A stretch of DNA of 64,000 nt from Flavobacteriales bacterium (lineage in GTDB: Bacteria; Bacteroidota; Bacteroidia; Flavobacteriales; Schleiferiaceae): positions 2,752,897 to 2,816,896 of the forward strand of contig CP051243.1 of assembly GCA_017795025.1 (NCBI GenBank), read 5' to 3'. The position numbers and the translations under genes are program-made. Within the stretch, counting starts at the first letter, position 1. Each line of letters starts with the position of its first letter. Shown in pieces: positions 16,045 to 26,398 of the stretch. Under the pieces are notes generated by a model, which saw only the letters and a program-made list of their open reading frames with translations, searched no databases and was not told the DNA's origin.

Positions 16045-16070
16045 CCCTTCCAATTTGGAGGGGTTTTTTG
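16045..16070 (+). terminator. Rho-independent terminator after the DUF2795 gene
   Basis: CCCTTCC, loop AATTT, GGAGGGG (one G-T pair), then TTTTTT. Thirty bases after the stop codon. Confidence 0.8.
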
Positions 16071-16100
16071 TTTACTTAGGGGTATCAAAAATGTAATTAG

Positions 16101-16841
16101 GTGAGGCGTCAAATAGGAATACTACTCTTTAGCCATTTACTATTCGGATGCGAGGAAACTCAATTGAAGGGAAAGGAGACTTATTACCTGGAGATAGGTA
16201 ACTACGCTTGTGATAGTGTGGTTTTTATGGGCGACGCAAAGAGTAATTACTATTTGCTTGGTTGTGCAGAGAAGGCCCAATTAGAAGGTCGGTATATGGA
16301 ATACTTTGGCTCTGGTGATACTGTTCTTGGCTTCTGTTCGTATGAGTATGGCTTTAGGAAGAGTTTGGGTTTTTCTACGGACAAAGACTTTTATCTCGAA
16401 TTGATGAGCTTTTCAAACGGGGCACTGAATTACCCTGAGATTAAGCAGTATGAGGGCGATTCGCTGCTTACGAGTAGTAAATTCTTTGATATTTCCACTA
16501 CGGAAGATGCCGTTCATCTGGAACCTGTCGGGTATTCTCAAGATTCCATTTTGGTGCATTGGAAGGATTCCCTTCTATTAGGTACTTCAGGAAGGCATTT
16601 TTCATTGTCGAAAGATGTTTTGGAAAACCTCGTGCAACAATCTCCTTTAGAAATTCGCCTTATTTCCTTTAAGGAGAATAATAGAGACTTTGTTGCACGT
16701 TTACACCAATTGAACTACCAAAGGATAAAATACGCGGAAGAATTATGGAGGGTGCCAGATAGTATTGGAAGTGTAATTGTGAAGTTAAAAAAGTTGGGTC
16801 CCGTAGCTAAAGGCTTGATTAACAGTAAGGCTAACCGCTAA
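16101..16841 (+). CDS. Putative lipoprotein, unknown function
   Basis: 246 residues from a GTG at 16101. The N-terminus is basic (RRQ) then hydrophobic, ending at a lipobox LLFGC (Cys17), so it is probably exported and lipid-anchored. The body is rich in Tyr, Ser, Asp and Glu, with several Cys in the first third and beta-like text; I recognise no domain. A second orphan lipoprotein follows 22 bases downstream, and the pair are likely one transcript. A terminator lies just upstream, so it needs its own promoter, which I could not place. Compared with flanking housekeeping genes these two read as accessory. Confidence 0.6.
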   Translation: MRRQIGILLFSHLLFGCEETQLKGKETYYLEIGNYACDSVVFMGDAKSNYYLLGCAEKAQLEGRYMEYFGSGDTVLGFCSYEYGFRKSLGFSTDKDFYLELMSFSNGALNYPEIKQYEGDSLLTSSKFFDISTTEDAVHLEPVGYSQDSILVHWKDSLLLGTSGRHFSLSKDVLENLVQQSPLEIRLISFKENNRDFVARLHQLNYQRIKYAEELWRVPDSIGSVIVKLKKLGPVAKGLINSKANR

Positions 16842-16863
16842 TGCCTAATCAATTCAAAGTAAA

Positions 16864-17412
16864 ATGCAATCCGCTAGATTAATCGTATTAAGCGCAGTCC
16901 TTATCTCGGTAGCCGCATGTGATAGTATAAGGGGCTATACACGTAATGATTGGGGTTACATCACACCAAATAATCCCAATTACAAGCTTAAAGGTCAGTT
17001 CCAAGATTCCCTCTGCCACTGCGATTTTCCCTTGGTATATGTTTACGAACAAGATTCAGCTTGGTGGCAACGAAATGGACTCGAGGTGCCTTCCTATCTT
17101 AATGTTTTGATGTTTTTTCGGGGAGGGCAGTCATTTTTCGGAACAATCAGTGACTCAACTATGAGTAGCTGCTCTAATCTGAAACTATACTTAAATAAAG
17201 TAAATGAACAGTACTTTATTTGTGCTGAAGAAAACAAATTAACGGTAGAGTATTATGCCTATAATGCCTCAATCAGAGGCTACTATATTCAAGACGATTA
17301 TTACCTCAGTGAGCGTTTCCTTTATAACTCACCCAGTCGGTATTATCGCAGTGACTCTTTAATAGAAAGGGTCAAAGAATTAATGGACAAGTGCCCTCAG
17401 TTATTAGAGTGA
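16864..17412 (+). CDS. Putative lipoprotein, unknown function
   Basis: 182 residues. Lipobox VAAC at residues 16-19 after a short hydrophobic signal (SARLIVLSAVLISVAAC). The mature part begins DSIRGYTRNDWGYITPNN and is unusually rich in Tyr, Asn, Ser and Asp, with a pair of closely spaced Cys (LCHCDF). No family recognised. It follows the lipoprotein at 16101 on the same strand and converges on the histidine kinase gene with a 66-base gap in which I see no clear terminator. Confidence 0.6.
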   Translation: MQSARLIVLSAVLISVAACDSIRGYTRNDWGYITPNNPNYKLKGQFQDSLCHCDFPLVYVYEQDSAWWQRNGLEVPSYLNVLMFFRGGQSFFGTISDSTMSSCSNLKLYLNKVNEQYFICAEENKLTVEYYAYNASIRGYYIQDDYYLSERFLYNSPSRYYRSDSLIERVKELMDKCPQLLE

Positions 17413-17478
17413 GAGAGACACCTTAGCATTATTGTATGACCAGGACCTCAAGCAGTCCAATCCTTAGTATAAAGCTTC

Positions 17479-19632
17479 TTATTTCTGATCTTCGTGTATC
17501 TCCATACAGCGCGTAATCTCCCGTAGTAACTCTTCGCTTTTAAAGGGCTTGGTGATATAACCATTAAAGCCATTGCGACTTACATAGGTTTTGGTTTCAG
17601 GCATAGCATCGGCCGTAAGGGCTAAGATGGGGGTGTTAGTATTCCGGTTCGCTTGATCTTTGCGGATGGCCTGCACGGCTTCAAAGCCGTTGAGGTTCGG
17701 CATTTGCAAGTCCATTAAAATGATATCGTAATCCTTTTCCTGGCTTTTACTCACCGCAATATCGCCGTCATCGGCCAGCTCGATGGTGGCATTCCAGTTT
17801 TTACACACCTGCTTAATGAGCATTTGATTCACCTTATTATCCTCGGCCACCAAAATGTCAATTCCATTTAAGCCCATGCTGAGGTCAGCGGCTAAGTCGG
17901 CATCCTCCACGGGCTTTTCATCGCTAGCGCTGATTTTAATGCTAAAGAAGAAACTACTGCCCTTACCCATTTCACTTTCTACCCAAATGGTTCCTCCCTG
18001 AAGTTCCACTAAACGTTTTGAAATGGCTAAGCCTAAGCCTGTTCCCCCGAAATTACGGGTCGTATCGGTATAGGCCTGGGTAAAGCTTTCAAAAATGCTA
18101 TTGAGCTTTTCCTGCGAAATTCCAATGCCGGTGTCGTGCACCTCAAACAGGAGCTCGTAGTGATCTTGTTTCTGATTTTTGAGTTTCACTTTTAAGCCCA
18201 CCGCTCCTTCTTTGGTGAACTTAAGGGCATTACTCAATAAATTGAGTAGGATTTGATTTAGGCGATAGGGGTCACCCATTAATTGCTCGGGAACCTTAGG
18301 GTCAATCTCCAATTGAAGGTCTACATGTTTATGTTGAGCCTTAATTTTCCAGGTCGCCATGAGCTTTTCGCAAAGACTGGGTAAATTGAAGGGAATACGC
18401 TCCAATTCCACTTTATTGGCCTCAATTTTAGAATAGTCTAAAATGTCGTTTATAATCACCAATAAATTGTCGGCCGAGTATTCAATGAGCTCCAAGTTTC
18501 GACGGGCAGCAGCCGACATCTTTTCCTCCTGTAACAGAATTTCGGTGAGTCCCACAATCGCATTCATTGGCGTACGAATTTCATGACTCATATTGGAAAG
18601 GAAATCGGACTTAGCGGCTAAGGCCTGTTCGGCCAGTAACTTGGAGGCCACCAGTTCCTTCTCAAAGTTTTTCCTTTCGGTGATATCCATTAAGGTTCCG
18701 GTAATCACCTCGCCCTTACTTAAGCGGCCACGCTGTTTTTCGGCGCGTAGCATCATCCAGGCTTTCCCTTTGTTTACGGGCAGTTCTAGGTTTATTTCAT
18801 GTCGATCTTTTCGCAAGGACTCAATCGCCTTGGCGAGTTCTGTTCTTTGGGGCTCGTCGACCGCCTGAATAAGGTCGTCGAGCTTGGGGTCGTTTTTACC
18901 CGGGTGATTTAAGAGTTTAAACATTTGAGGCGACCAATAGCTATTTCCTTGTGCTTGCAAGGGGTGCTCGAAGGAACCAAGCTTAGTAAGGGCTTGCGCC
19001 TGATTTAAGTTATTACTGGCCTGCCTTAGTTTTTCTTCGGCTACATAACGGGCATTGATATCGGTAAGCGTTCCGGAAGCGCCTAAAAGCCTTCCCTCGG
19101 CGTCGATGTCCAAGGTTACTATGGCCTCCGTCCACCTAACTTCTCCTGATTTAGTGATATAGCGTAGATTGTAACGACTAGTCGTTTCGGTGCCATTTAC
19201 CAGTTCCGAAAGGTGGTACATGCTGGTTTCCTTATCGTCGGGGTAAACCATGCTAGTAAAGGTTTGCCCTAAACTCTCTTCTACACTATAGCCAGTAATT
19301 CGCTCCCAAGCGGCATTTAAAAAAGTCCAACAGCCATTGATATCGGTTTGAAAAATAACCTCTTGAACATTATTCACGATGCGCGAGAGTCGGATGCTTA
19401 GGGCATCGGCTTCGGCCACCTTGGTTTCTACCGTTTTTTTAAGCTCCCGGTTGGCAATGAATAATTCTTGAGAGCTTAATTCAAGGATGTTTTCGGCCTG
19501 CTTAACATCCCGATCAAAGTCGTGATAGGCCTGATTAACGGCTTCCAGAAACTCTTCTGGAACCGACTCGGCATTAGGCAGATACTTACGAAGCTGTCTT
19601 CTGAGTAATCGATGTAGGTTTTTGTCAGTCAC
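17479..19632 (-). CDS. Hybrid sensor histidine kinase (PAS-PAS-HisKA-HATPase-REC)
   Basis: 717 residues, no membrane segment seen, so probably cytoplasmic. Order: N-terminal helical/coiled region (about 25-80); PAS 1 (about 80-205, NNVQEVIFQTDINGCWTFLN, ITGYSVEES); a second PAS/PAC (about 207-325, LMDITERK end); HisKA with FLSNMSHEIRTPMNAIVG, phosphoaccepting His350; HATPase with NLLSNALKF, DTGIGIS and FGGTGLGLAI; and a C-terminal receiver with MDLQMPNLNG, phospho-acceptor Asp641. Phosphate would pass from His350 to Asp641 and then to an unseen Hpt protein. Its ATG overlaps the end of the FIST gene by eight bases, so the FIST protein is very probably its sensory partner. Confidence 0.95.
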   Translation of the reverse strand: MTDKNLHRLLRRQLRKYLPNAESVPEEFLEAVNQAYHDFDRDVKQAENILELSSQELFIANRELKKTVETKVAEADALSIRLSRIVNNVQEVIFQTDINGCWTFLNAAWERITGYSVEESLGQTFTSMVYPDDKETSMYHLSELVNGTETTSRYNLRYITKSGEVRWTEAIVTLDIDAEGRLLGASGTLTDINARYVAEEKLRQASNNLNQAQALTKLGSFEHPLQAQGNSYWSPQMFKLLNHPGKNDPKLDDLIQAVDEPQRTELAKAIESLRKDRHEINLELPVNKGKAWMMLRAEKQRGRLSKGEVITGTLMDITERKNFEKELVASKLLAEQALAAKSDFLSNMSHEIRTPMNAIVGLTEILLQEEKMSAAARRNLELIEYSADNLLVIINDILDYSKIEANKVELERIPFNLPSLCEKLMATWKIKAQHKHVDLQLEIDPKVPEQLMGDPYRLNQILLNLLSNALKFTKEGAVGLKVKLKNQKQDHYELLFEVHDTGIGISQEKLNSIFESFTQAYTDTTRNFGGTGLGLAISKRLVELQGGTIWVESEMGKGSSFFFSIKISASDEKPVEDADLAADLSMGLNGIDILVAEDNKVNQMLIKQVCKNWNATIELADDGDIAVSKSQEKDYDIILMDLQMPNLNGFEAVQAIRKDQANRNTNTPILALTADAMPETKTYVSRNGFNGYITKPFKSEELLREITRCMEIHEDQK

Positions 19633-20746
19633 GTTCTGAGAAGCTTGTGATGGTCATGGTTTGATTATGCAATTCGCATTCAACTCCACTTCTAAAGGGT
19701 GCTATTTCTCCGTAAGAATAGAAGCCGGTAATTTGACAATCTTCCCCAAGATGATCGCGCACGCCCTCTACTTCTTCTTCCACAATTTGACGAAGCACCA
19801 GTTTACGCCCTACACAACTAATGCAGATGGCAAATTCATTTACTTCCTGCATAGATAGTTTGGCCGCTTCTTCAGCGCCATCAATAAGCCGATCTACATT
19901 GGCTTTCATCAGTCGGATGTAAGAGCCCTCCGGAATATCACCGGCGAAGGTTAAACTTTGGTCCTCTTCTGAAATGCCCAAGATTGTTCGTACTAAAGGT
20001 TTTCGATCTTCGGAATATCGCATGCTAAGCGGAAACAACAAGCCCGAGGCCGGTAGGTTCGCGGCTTCTTCTCCTAAAAAGCTTTTATACAAGCCTAAGG
20101 CGGGCTGCCCATCTAATTCGTATAGAACATTGTTATCGCTCTTAGTAACCAAGCGCTCAATTCCAAAGGAGTCCCAGCCGCCCATGGAGCCATAGCTAAC
20201 ATTTACCGCCCCGTAAAAGCCTAATCCAATAATTAAGTGATCCTGTAAATTCCCTTCGTTATCAATCAATATAGTTTGCTCAAAATGAGGGCCGTCCCCT
20301 GCTAAACCTCCAGTTATTGCTACACCATCGGCAATGGCTTCCCGCATACCTTTAACGAGTTGACTACCGTTAACGTTAAGTCCATCACTTAACACAAAAA
20401 GGTGCTTAAACCCTTCTTTATCAAAAGACTTGGCTAAGGAAGCCCCTACCGATTCACTTTCGCTGCCTTTGGCGATGTGGGCTTCCTTATAAACCACCGT
20501 GCTATTTTTAAATGCCAAGAAATTAGCGGAAATCGATTCGTCCTTTACCTGGGTACCGCTAATTTCTCCAGAGGTAGAGCAGCCTGCCAAAATGGCCTGC
20601 GGAAATTTGCGGCGTATTTCTTGAACCCAATCGCTTTGTTTTAAAATGGTTTTTCCTCCAAAAAGGAGGATAAGCTGTGGTTCGAAGTCAATAGTATCGA
20701 GATCAGAATTTAGATTCTGATTGAGGGAAAGTTGATGACTAAGCAT
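19625..20746 (-). CDS. FIST-domain sensory protein
   Basis: 373 residues. FIST_N (about 25-215) and FIST_C (about 220-360) are recognisable from LILLFGGKTIL, ILAGCSTSGEISG, LFVLSDGLNVNGSQLVKGM, ITGGLAGDG and the C-terminal FAICISCVGRKLVLRQ and GFYSYGEIAP. FIST proteins are thought to bind small ligands such as amino acids and to feed into signalling proteins. No signal peptide or membrane helix, so cytoplasmic. The downstream hybrid kinase gene overlaps by eight bases. The upstream intergenic spacer (20747-20889) is shared with secA, which is divergent. Confidence 0.9.
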   Translation of the reverse strand: MLSHQLSLNQNLNSDLDTIDFEPQLILLFGGKTILKQSDWVQEIRRKFPQAILAGCSTSGEISGTQVKDESISANFLAFKNSTVVYKEAHIAKGSESESVGASLAKSFDKEGFKHLFVLSDGLNVNGSQLVKGMREAIADGVAITGGLAGDGPHFEQTILIDNEGNLQDHLIIGLGFYGAVNVSYGSMGGWDSFGIERLVTKSDNNVLYELDGQPALGLYKSFLGEEAANLPASGLLFPLSMRYSEDRKPLVRTILGISEEDQSLTFAGDIPEGSYIRLMKANVDRLIDGAEEAAKLSMQEVNEFAICISCVGRKLVLRQIVEEEVEGVRDHLGEDCQITGFYSYGEIAPFRSGVECELHNQTMTITSFSERD

Positions 20747-20848
20747 ATGTTATGGGAATTGGTGCAGTTAAATTACGAATATTCCCGCTGTAATGGAGAA
20801 AATTACGGCTCTTGCTTAAAAATTACAGCCATACGCTATCCCTTTTAA

Positions 20849-20856
20849 TAACTTTG
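20849..20856 (+). promoter_or_regulatory. Candidate -7 element of secA
   Basis: TAACTTTG matches TAnnTTTG and lies 33 bases before the ATG at 20890. No TTG is found at the standard distance upstream. Confidence 0.4.
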
Positions 20857-20889
20857 CGAACCGTCGATTAAGACCAAAAAAGATATTCC

Positions 20890-23800
20890 ATGCTGGGAAA
20901 CATTCTCACGAAATTATTCGGAAATAAAAGCGACCGCGATATGAAGGCCCTGCAGCCTGTGGTTGATAAGGTAAATGCAGAATACGAAAAACTTAGTGGC
21001 CTAAGTGATAATGAACTGAGGGCTAAAACGTTAGACTTTCAGTCTCGAATCAAGGAAGCGGTAAAATCGGAAGAGGAGGCCATTGCCGAGCTTCGTGGCA
21101 AGCTCAATCAAGAAGAGGAGATCGAGGTTAAAGAGCGCTATTATGATGAGATAGACCAGCTCGAGACTAAAGTCAAAGACAATATCGAAGCCGTTCTAGA
21201 AGACATCAAAGCAGAGGCCTTTGCCGTAGTAAAAGAAACCGCGCGTCGCTGGAAAGAGAATGGACAGTTGGTGGTTACGGCTACCGATATGGATCGGGAA
21301 CTTTCTAAAACCATGGACGGGCTAAGCATTGAAGGCGATAAAGCCATCTGGGCCAACCAGTGGACTGCTGCTGGAGCAGATATTCATTGGGATATGCTGC
21401 ACTACGATGTACAGCTCATTGGGGGCTCCGTATTGCACCAAGGTTCCATCGCTGAGATGGCTACCGGTGAAGGAAAAACCCTAGTATCCACCCTACCAGT
21501 TTACCTCAATGCCCTTCCGCAAAAAGGGGTACACGTAGTAACCGTTAACGATTACCTCGCCCGACGGGACTCCGAATGGATGGGACCTTTGTATCAGTTC
21601 CACGGTTTATCAGTGGACTGTATTGACCGTCACCGCCCGAACTCCGAAGAGCGTCGCTTAGCCTATCAGGCAGATATTACCTACGGAACGAATAATGAAT
21701 TCGGATTTGACTACCTGCGCGACAATATGGCGGGAAGCCCCGAGGATTTGGTGCAAAGAGTACACAATTATGCCATTGTGGATGAGGTGGATTCGGTATT
21801 AATTGATGAAGCACGAACCCCATTAATTATTTCGGGCCCTACCCCTCAAGGAGATCGCCAAGAGTTTAACCAGTTAAAACCCCATGTGGTTAAATTGGTG
21901 AGCGCACAAAAAGCTTTAGCCACCAAGGAACTTAAAGAAGCCCGAGAGCTGATTGCTTCGGGTGATAAAGATTCACGCGATGAAGGCGCCAAGAAGCTAT
22001 TGCGGGTGTATCGCGGTATGCCAAAGAATAAGGCCTTAATCAAGTTCTTAAGTGAAGAAGGGATGAAAACCCTAGTGCAAAAAACAGAGAACTTCTATAT
22101 GCAGGAGCAGAGTAAAAACATGCATATAGTAGATGATGAGCTTTACTTTACCATTGACGAAAAGAATAATCAGATTGACCTTACCGACCGTGGAATTGAA
22201 TTGATTTCTGGGGATACCGATAAGGACTTCTTTATCCTGGAGGACATTTCAACCCAGCTTTCGGCCTTAGAAAGTGAAGAGCTTGATGCTGATGAGCGCG
22301 CTAAGAAGAAAGACGAAATCATGCGCGAGTTTTCGGTTAAGTCCGAACGCATTCACACTATGAACCAATTACTCAAGGCCTACACTCTTTTTGAGAAGGA
22401 CAATGAGTATGTGGTGATGGATAACAAGGTGAAAATTGTGGATGAGCAAACGGGTCGTATTATGGATGGCCGACGCTATTCCGACGGTTTACATCAGGCG
22501 ATTGAAGCCAAGGAAAATGTAAAAATCGAGGCTGCCACCCAAACCTATGCTACCGTAACCTTACAGAACTACTTCCGGATGTACAATAAGCTGAGCGGTA
22601 TGACCGGTACTGCGGAAACGGAAGCCGAAGAACTTTGGGATATCTACAAATTAGAGGTAACGGTTATTCCAACCAATAAACCAATTGTGCGCGATGATCG
22701 CGAGGATTTAGTTTATCGCACCAAGCGGGAGAAGTTCAATGCCATTATTGAGGAGGTGAGCAAGCTCGTTGAGGCGGGAAGACCTGTTTTGGTGGGTACC
22801 ACTAATGTGGAGATATCGGAGGTCTTGAGCCGTGCCCTCAAAATTCGAAAGATTCCACATAATGTACTGAACGCCAAATTGCACCAAAAGGAATCGGAGA
22901 TTGTGGCCGAAGCCGGTCAACCCGGAAAAGTGACTATCGCTACCAACATGGCAGGTCGTGGTACCGATATTAAGCTTAGCGCAGAGGCAAAAGCCGCGGG
23001 AGGTTTAGCGATTATTGGCTCGGAGCGACACGATTCTCGTCGGGTAGACCGACAGCTACGCGGTCGTGCCGGTCGTCAAGGAGATCCGGGTAGTTCTCAA
23101 TTCTTTGTTTCCCTAGAGGATGATTTAATGCGTCTCTTTAATTCGGAACGTGTGGCCAAAATTATGGACCGCATGGGCTTAGAAGAGGGTGAGGTTATTC
23201 AGCATAGCATGGTAACCAAGAGTATCGAACGGGCTCAGAAAAAGGTAGAGGAAAACAACTTTGGTATTCGTAAGCGCTTGCTGGAGTATGATGATGTAAT
23301 GAACTCTCAAAGAGAGGTAATTTACCGTCGTCGCCGCCATGCATTATACGGAGAGCGCATGCAGGTAGACATTGCCAATATGTTCTACGAAACGGTAGAG
23401 AACCTGGTAAATGAGACCCAATCCTTTAAGGACCTTGAAGGCTTTAAATTGGAAATGTTGCGTGTGTTTAGCATCGACATCGACCTTGAAAAGGAGGCCT
23501 TTGAAAAAACCGCCACGGAAACCTTGATTAATCAGGTGCATGAGCAGGTGATGGAGGCCTATAGTGTGAAAAATAAGCGCATTGCACAAATGGCCCTACC
23601 GGTGATTGACAATGTGTATCGCAACCAAGGTAACCAGTATACCAATATTGTGATTCCATTTACCGATGGAGCCAAGCAAATGCAAATTGTGACCAACCTC
23701 GAGAAGGCGGTAGAAACCGAAGGTCGTCAATTGATTCGCGATTTTGAGAAGTCCATTACCCTGGCCCTGATTGATGAGAAGTGGAAGGAGCATTTACGCG

Positions 23801-24225
23801 ATATGGACGACTTACGTCAGAGTGTAGGCACCGCCCAATACGAGCAAAAAGATCCGCTTTTGATTTATAAACTGGAGGCCTTTGAACTCTTTAAAGCGAT
23901 GGTTGATGGCATGAACCGCGAGATTGCTTCCTTCCTGTTTAAAGGCCAGTTGCCCAATCAAGACAGCAATCAAGTGCAACAAGCAAGAGCGCCGCAACGC
24001 AGTGCTTACGATCAAATGCAAACCTCACACCCTTCCGCAGATGGCAGCCCATCAGGCGAAAGCCGACCAGCACCTAAGAAGCAGCCGGTGGTGGCCGAAA
24101 AGAAATACGGCCGTAATGAGCAGGTGACCATCCAGAACCTAAATACTGGCGAAAAGAAGGAAATGAAATACAAAAAAGCAGAGCCTTTGGTCGCTGCAGG
24201 TCAGTGGATTGTAATTGATTCTTGA
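20890..24225 (+). CDS. secA: Protein translocase ATPase SecA
   Basis: 1111 residues. The motor that pushes unfolded preproteins through SecYEG. Walker A reads MATGEGKT (190-197), with [49 protein letters not shown] (DEAD-like box), [12 protein letters not shown] and [16 protein letters not shown] all in order. It is longer than E. coli SecA (about 900) because of inserts in NBD1 and the scaffold, as usual for Bacteroidota. The C-terminus lacks the Cys-rich SEC-C zinc motif; instead it ends in a basic segment ([19 protein letters not shown]). Followed by a strong terminator. Confidence 0.98.
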   Translation: MLGNILTKLFGNKSDRDMKALQPVVDKVNAEYEKLSGLSDNELRAKTLDFQSRIKEAVKSEEEAIAELRGKLNQEEEIEVKERYYDEIDQLETKVKDNIEAVLEDIKAEAFAVVKETARRWKENGQLVVTATDMDRELSKTMDGLSIEGDKAIWANQWTAAGADIHWDMLHYDVQLIGGSVLHQGSIAEMATGEGKTLVSTLPVYLNALPQKGVHVVTVNDYLARRDSEWMGPLYQFHGLSVDCIDRHRPNSEERRLAYQADITYGTNNEFGFDYLRDNMAGSPEDLVQRVHNYAIVDEVDSVLIDEARTPLIISGPTPQGDRQEFNQLKPHVVKLVSAQKALATKELKEARELIASGDKDSRDEGAKKLLRVYRGMPKNKALIKFLSEEGMKTLVQKTENFYMQEQSKNMHIVDDELYFTIDEKNNQIDLTDRGIELISGDTDKDFFILEDISTQLSALESEELDADERAKKKDEIMREFSVKSERIHTMNQLLKAYTLFEKDNEYVVMDNKVKIVDEQTGRIMDGRRYSDGLHQAIEAKENVKIEAATQTYATVTLQNYFRMYNKLSGMTGTAETEAEELWDIYKLEVTVIPTNKPIVRDDREDLVYRTKREKFNAIIEEVSKLVEAGRPVLVGTTNVEISEVLSRALKIRKIPHNVLNAKLHQKESEIVAEAGQPGKVTIATNMAGRGTDIKLSAEAKAAGGLAIIGSERHDSRRVDRQLRGRAGRQGDPGSSQFFVSLEDDLMRLFNSERVAKIMDRMGLEEGEVIQHSMVTKSIERAQKKVEENNFGIRKRLLEYDDVMNSQREVIYRRRRHALYGERMQVDIANMFYETVENLVNETQSFKDLEGFKLEMLRVFSIDIDLEKEAFEKTATETLINQVHEQVMEAYSVKNKRIAQMALPVIDNVYRNQGNQYTNIVIPFTDGAKQMQIVTNLEKAVETEGRQLIRDFEKSITLALIDEKWKEHLRDMDDLRQSVGTAQYEQKDPLLIYKLEAFELFKAMVDGMNREIASFLFKGQLPNQDSNQVQQARAPQRSAYDQMQTSHPSADGSPSGESRPAPKKQPVVAEKKYGRNEQVTIQNLNTGEKKEMKYKKAEPLVAAGQWIVIDS

Positions 24226-24253
24226 ATGTAAGTATCAGATAATGAAACCATTT

Positions 24254-24286
24254 AGAGGGCTTTCCAACGAAAGCCCTCTTTTTTTT
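24254..24286 (+). terminator. Rho-independent terminator of secA
   Basis: Perfect 11-base stem AGAGGGCTTTC/GAAAGCCCTCT, loop CAAC, then a run of T. Starts 28 bases after the secA stop. Confidence 0.92.
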
Positions 24287-24372
24287 CGTTACATTTAGGC
24301 AACGCTTCTATTATCGCTTCGTCTAATAACAAAGAACCCGAATATCCATTGAGCTCTAAACCCGACCATATC

Positions 24373-24966
24373 ATGCGGCTAGAGGACCTCGAGGCTTACG
24401 TACCCCCGAAGGAAATCCTCCTAAACAACTCCGAGCAGGAGTTGGTGCTAGCTTGTGCGGCGGGTGAAAAGTTGGCTCAAAAGCGGGTTTATGAGTTGTT
24501 CTCAGGAAAGATGTTGAATATCTGTCGTCGCTATGCTAAGGATCAAGAGCATGCTCGAGATTTAATGCACGATGGTTTTATCAAGGTTTTCCTGAATATC
24601 GGCAAGTTTAAGGGACAGGCCTCTTTGCAAACCTGGATTACGCGAATTATGATTAACAATAGCATTAGTGCTATTCGCAAAGAAGTGCGTCGCGGCATTA
24701 AGGTAAACTTGGAGGATGTGCAAATTCCTGAACCAGACCCTCAGTTTTTTGAGGCCAATGATGCTGAGGAAATCAGCGCCAGGGAAGTTTTTGAGAAAAT
24801 CAGCGAACTGCCATTAGGTTACCGAACCGTTTTCAGCATGTATGTTCTCGATGGCTACAGTCATCGTGAAATTGCCGAGGAACTCGATATTAGTGAAGGA
24901 ACCAGTAAAAGTCAACTAGCCAAAGCCAAGAGACTCTTGGTGAAGAAATTGCGAGGTGAAGCATAA
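24373..24966 (+). CDS. ECF-type RNA polymerase sigma factor
   Basis: About 197 residues from the ATG at 24373; an in-frame TTG at 24349 would add eight. Region 2 is clear (YELFSGKMLNICRRYAKDQEHARDLMHDGF, TWITRIMINNSIS), as is region 4 with the helix-turn-helix LPLGYRTVFSMYVLDGYSHREIAEELDISEGTSKSQLAKAK-type text. No region 1.1 or 3. It directs RNA polymerase to a private promoter set, unknown here. The stop is immediately followed by the GTG of the membrane-anchored partner at 24967, which is therefore a candidate regulator of this sigma factor. Confidence 0.93.
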   Translation: MRLEDLEAYVPPKEILLNNSEQELVLACAAGEKLAQKRVYELFSGKMLNICRRYAKDQEHARDLMHDGFIKVFLNIGKFKGQASLQTWITRIMINNSISAIRKEVRRGIKVNLEDVQIPEPDPQFFEANDAEEISAREVFEKISELPLGYRTVFSMYVLDGYSHREIAEELDISEGTSKSQLAKAKRLLVKKLRGEA

Positions 24967-26397
24967 GTGAAAAAGCAATTACAACATATCGAAGATTTTG
25001 TCCGCAGCAAACTGGGTTTGCTCGAGGGTGATGCTCAAACGGATTGGCTGGATTTTGAGCGCAAACTGCGCCGTGCGACGCGGATTCGACAAATGAAGCG
25101 CGTGGCTGGAATGGTAGGCGTAGTCCTTTTATTAGGCTTTAGTCAAACTATTTTAAGTGGCGATTGGCCCCCTTTTAGAGAAGGGAAAGGTAGTTTGGAT
25201 AAAACGGCCGAAGGATCTACACCAGCAGCTTTGGAAAAGGACTTAAATACGGCAACCTCCACCGAGGGCCTTAAAGTCTTACATGCCCCAAGTACCAATA
25301 ATCAGTTAGTAGAGACCTCAACGAATAAACCTTCAGAGGAAAACCTTGGCGAAAATGGTCACACTACTGCACGAGCAAATAATACGCAGCCTACAAAACC
25401 CCAATCGGAGTCTCGATTGTTGGCTTTGGCGGAGCCCGAAGTTTCCAGTATGGCGCCCAAAGCAGCGGAGCCTATCGAAAAAAGTTTTCAGGAACGCATC
25501 AAACCCTTAACGGGACAAGCGAAACTAAAGCCCTTAAAAGAGGGCTCGGTGTATGTTGGGACCAATCGTTCTGGCGCCTCTAATTTGCCTTTCGATTACC
25601 ATCAGCCTAAGCTGAGTTTAAATCAGGACTTAATGGCTGCCCGAGCCAAGGACTATATGCGGGCACCACGGGTTACCGGCCCCTACATTAGCCCCTTACA
25701 GGAAAAACGCTCTTGGACTTACAGCCTCAATATCTATCCCAATTTTGCCTTTAGGGAGTTTAAAATTGATCGTCAGAAACGCAGCTTATTGCATAGCGAT
25801 TTTATTGATGCGATGCAGGCTTCGGAAGCATCTGGGGTAAACCTAAACATCGGTTTTGAAGTAAGTAAGCGCATTGGTCCCATTACCTATTTAAACACTG
25901 GAGTAGAGTACATTAACAATAGCTATAATGCGGAGTTTGATTTCCTAAACTTCCGCCATGCAAACTTCAATTCGGAAGGAGAGATTGTGGATTACACCTT
26001 ACTTAAGGATCCGCAGCGCATTACCTTCACCGATCTTAACAGTTTTCATTTCCTAAACTTCCCGCTAAGCATCAGCTACCAACCTTGGGCCACAGATCAC
26101 TTAAGAATTAACCTCGAGTTTGGCTTTAGCATGCTCTACTTCTTAGAGGCGAATGGATCTACTATTGATTACCGCACCTTGGAACCGATCGATTTATCCG
26201 AAAGAAGCTATCGGAAATACATGGCTTCCAGTAGCCTAAAAGTAGGGGTGCAGTATTACTTAAGTCCGAATATGAATATTGGTTTGGAGCCCACCTTGAT
26301 GTACTTCACCAATAGCATTTACACCGAAGAGTATCCCTTCGAGGTTATTCCCTATTCTATGGGCTTAAACCTCAATCTGCAAATGAAGCTGCAGTAA
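24967..26397 (+). CDS. Sigma-factor-linked protein: single membrane anchor plus predicted outer-membrane-barrel-like domain
   Basis: 476 residues from a GTG directly after the sigma factor stop. Residues 1-45 are charged and helical (LLEGDAQTDWLDFERKLRR), resembling the small N-terminal part of Bacteroidota anti-sigma-like proteins. One membrane helix follows (about 45-63, VAGMVGVVLLLGFSQTI). Residues 65-230 are a low-complexity Thr/Asn/Pro/Lys linker. The C-terminal half (about 235-476) alternates polar and hydrophobic residues with Tyr/Phe ends, like an eight-stranded OmpA/OmpW-type barrel (for example IGFEVSKRIGPITYLNTGVEY). The same sigma-plus-barrel arrangement is common in Bacteroidota. 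How one chain serves both membranes is unclear, and whether it binds the sigma factor is inference from position. Confidence 0.75.
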   Translation: MKKQLQHIEDFVRSKLGLLEGDAQTDWLDFERKLRRATRIRQMKRVAGMVGVVLLLGFSQTILSGDWPPFREGKGSLDKTAEGSTPAALEKDLNTATSTEGLKVLHAPSTNNQLVETSTNKPSEENLGENGHTTARANNTQPTKPQSESRLLALAEPEVSSMAPKAAEPIEKSFQERIKPLTGQAKLKPLKEGSVYVGTNRSGASNLPFDYHQPKLSLNQDLMAARAKDYMRAPRVTGPYISPLQEKRSWTYSLNIYPNFAFREFKIDRQKRSLLHSDFIDAMQASEASGVNLNIGFEVSKRIGPITYLNTGVEYINNSYNAEFDFLNFRHANFNSEGEIVDYTLLKDPQRITFTDLNSFHFLNFPLSISYQPWATDHLRINLEFGFSMLYFLEANGSTIDYRTLEPIDLSERSYRKYMASSSLKVGVQYYLSPNMNIGLEPTLMYFTNSIYTEEYPFEVIPYSMGLNLNLQMKLQ

Positions 26398-26398
26398 G

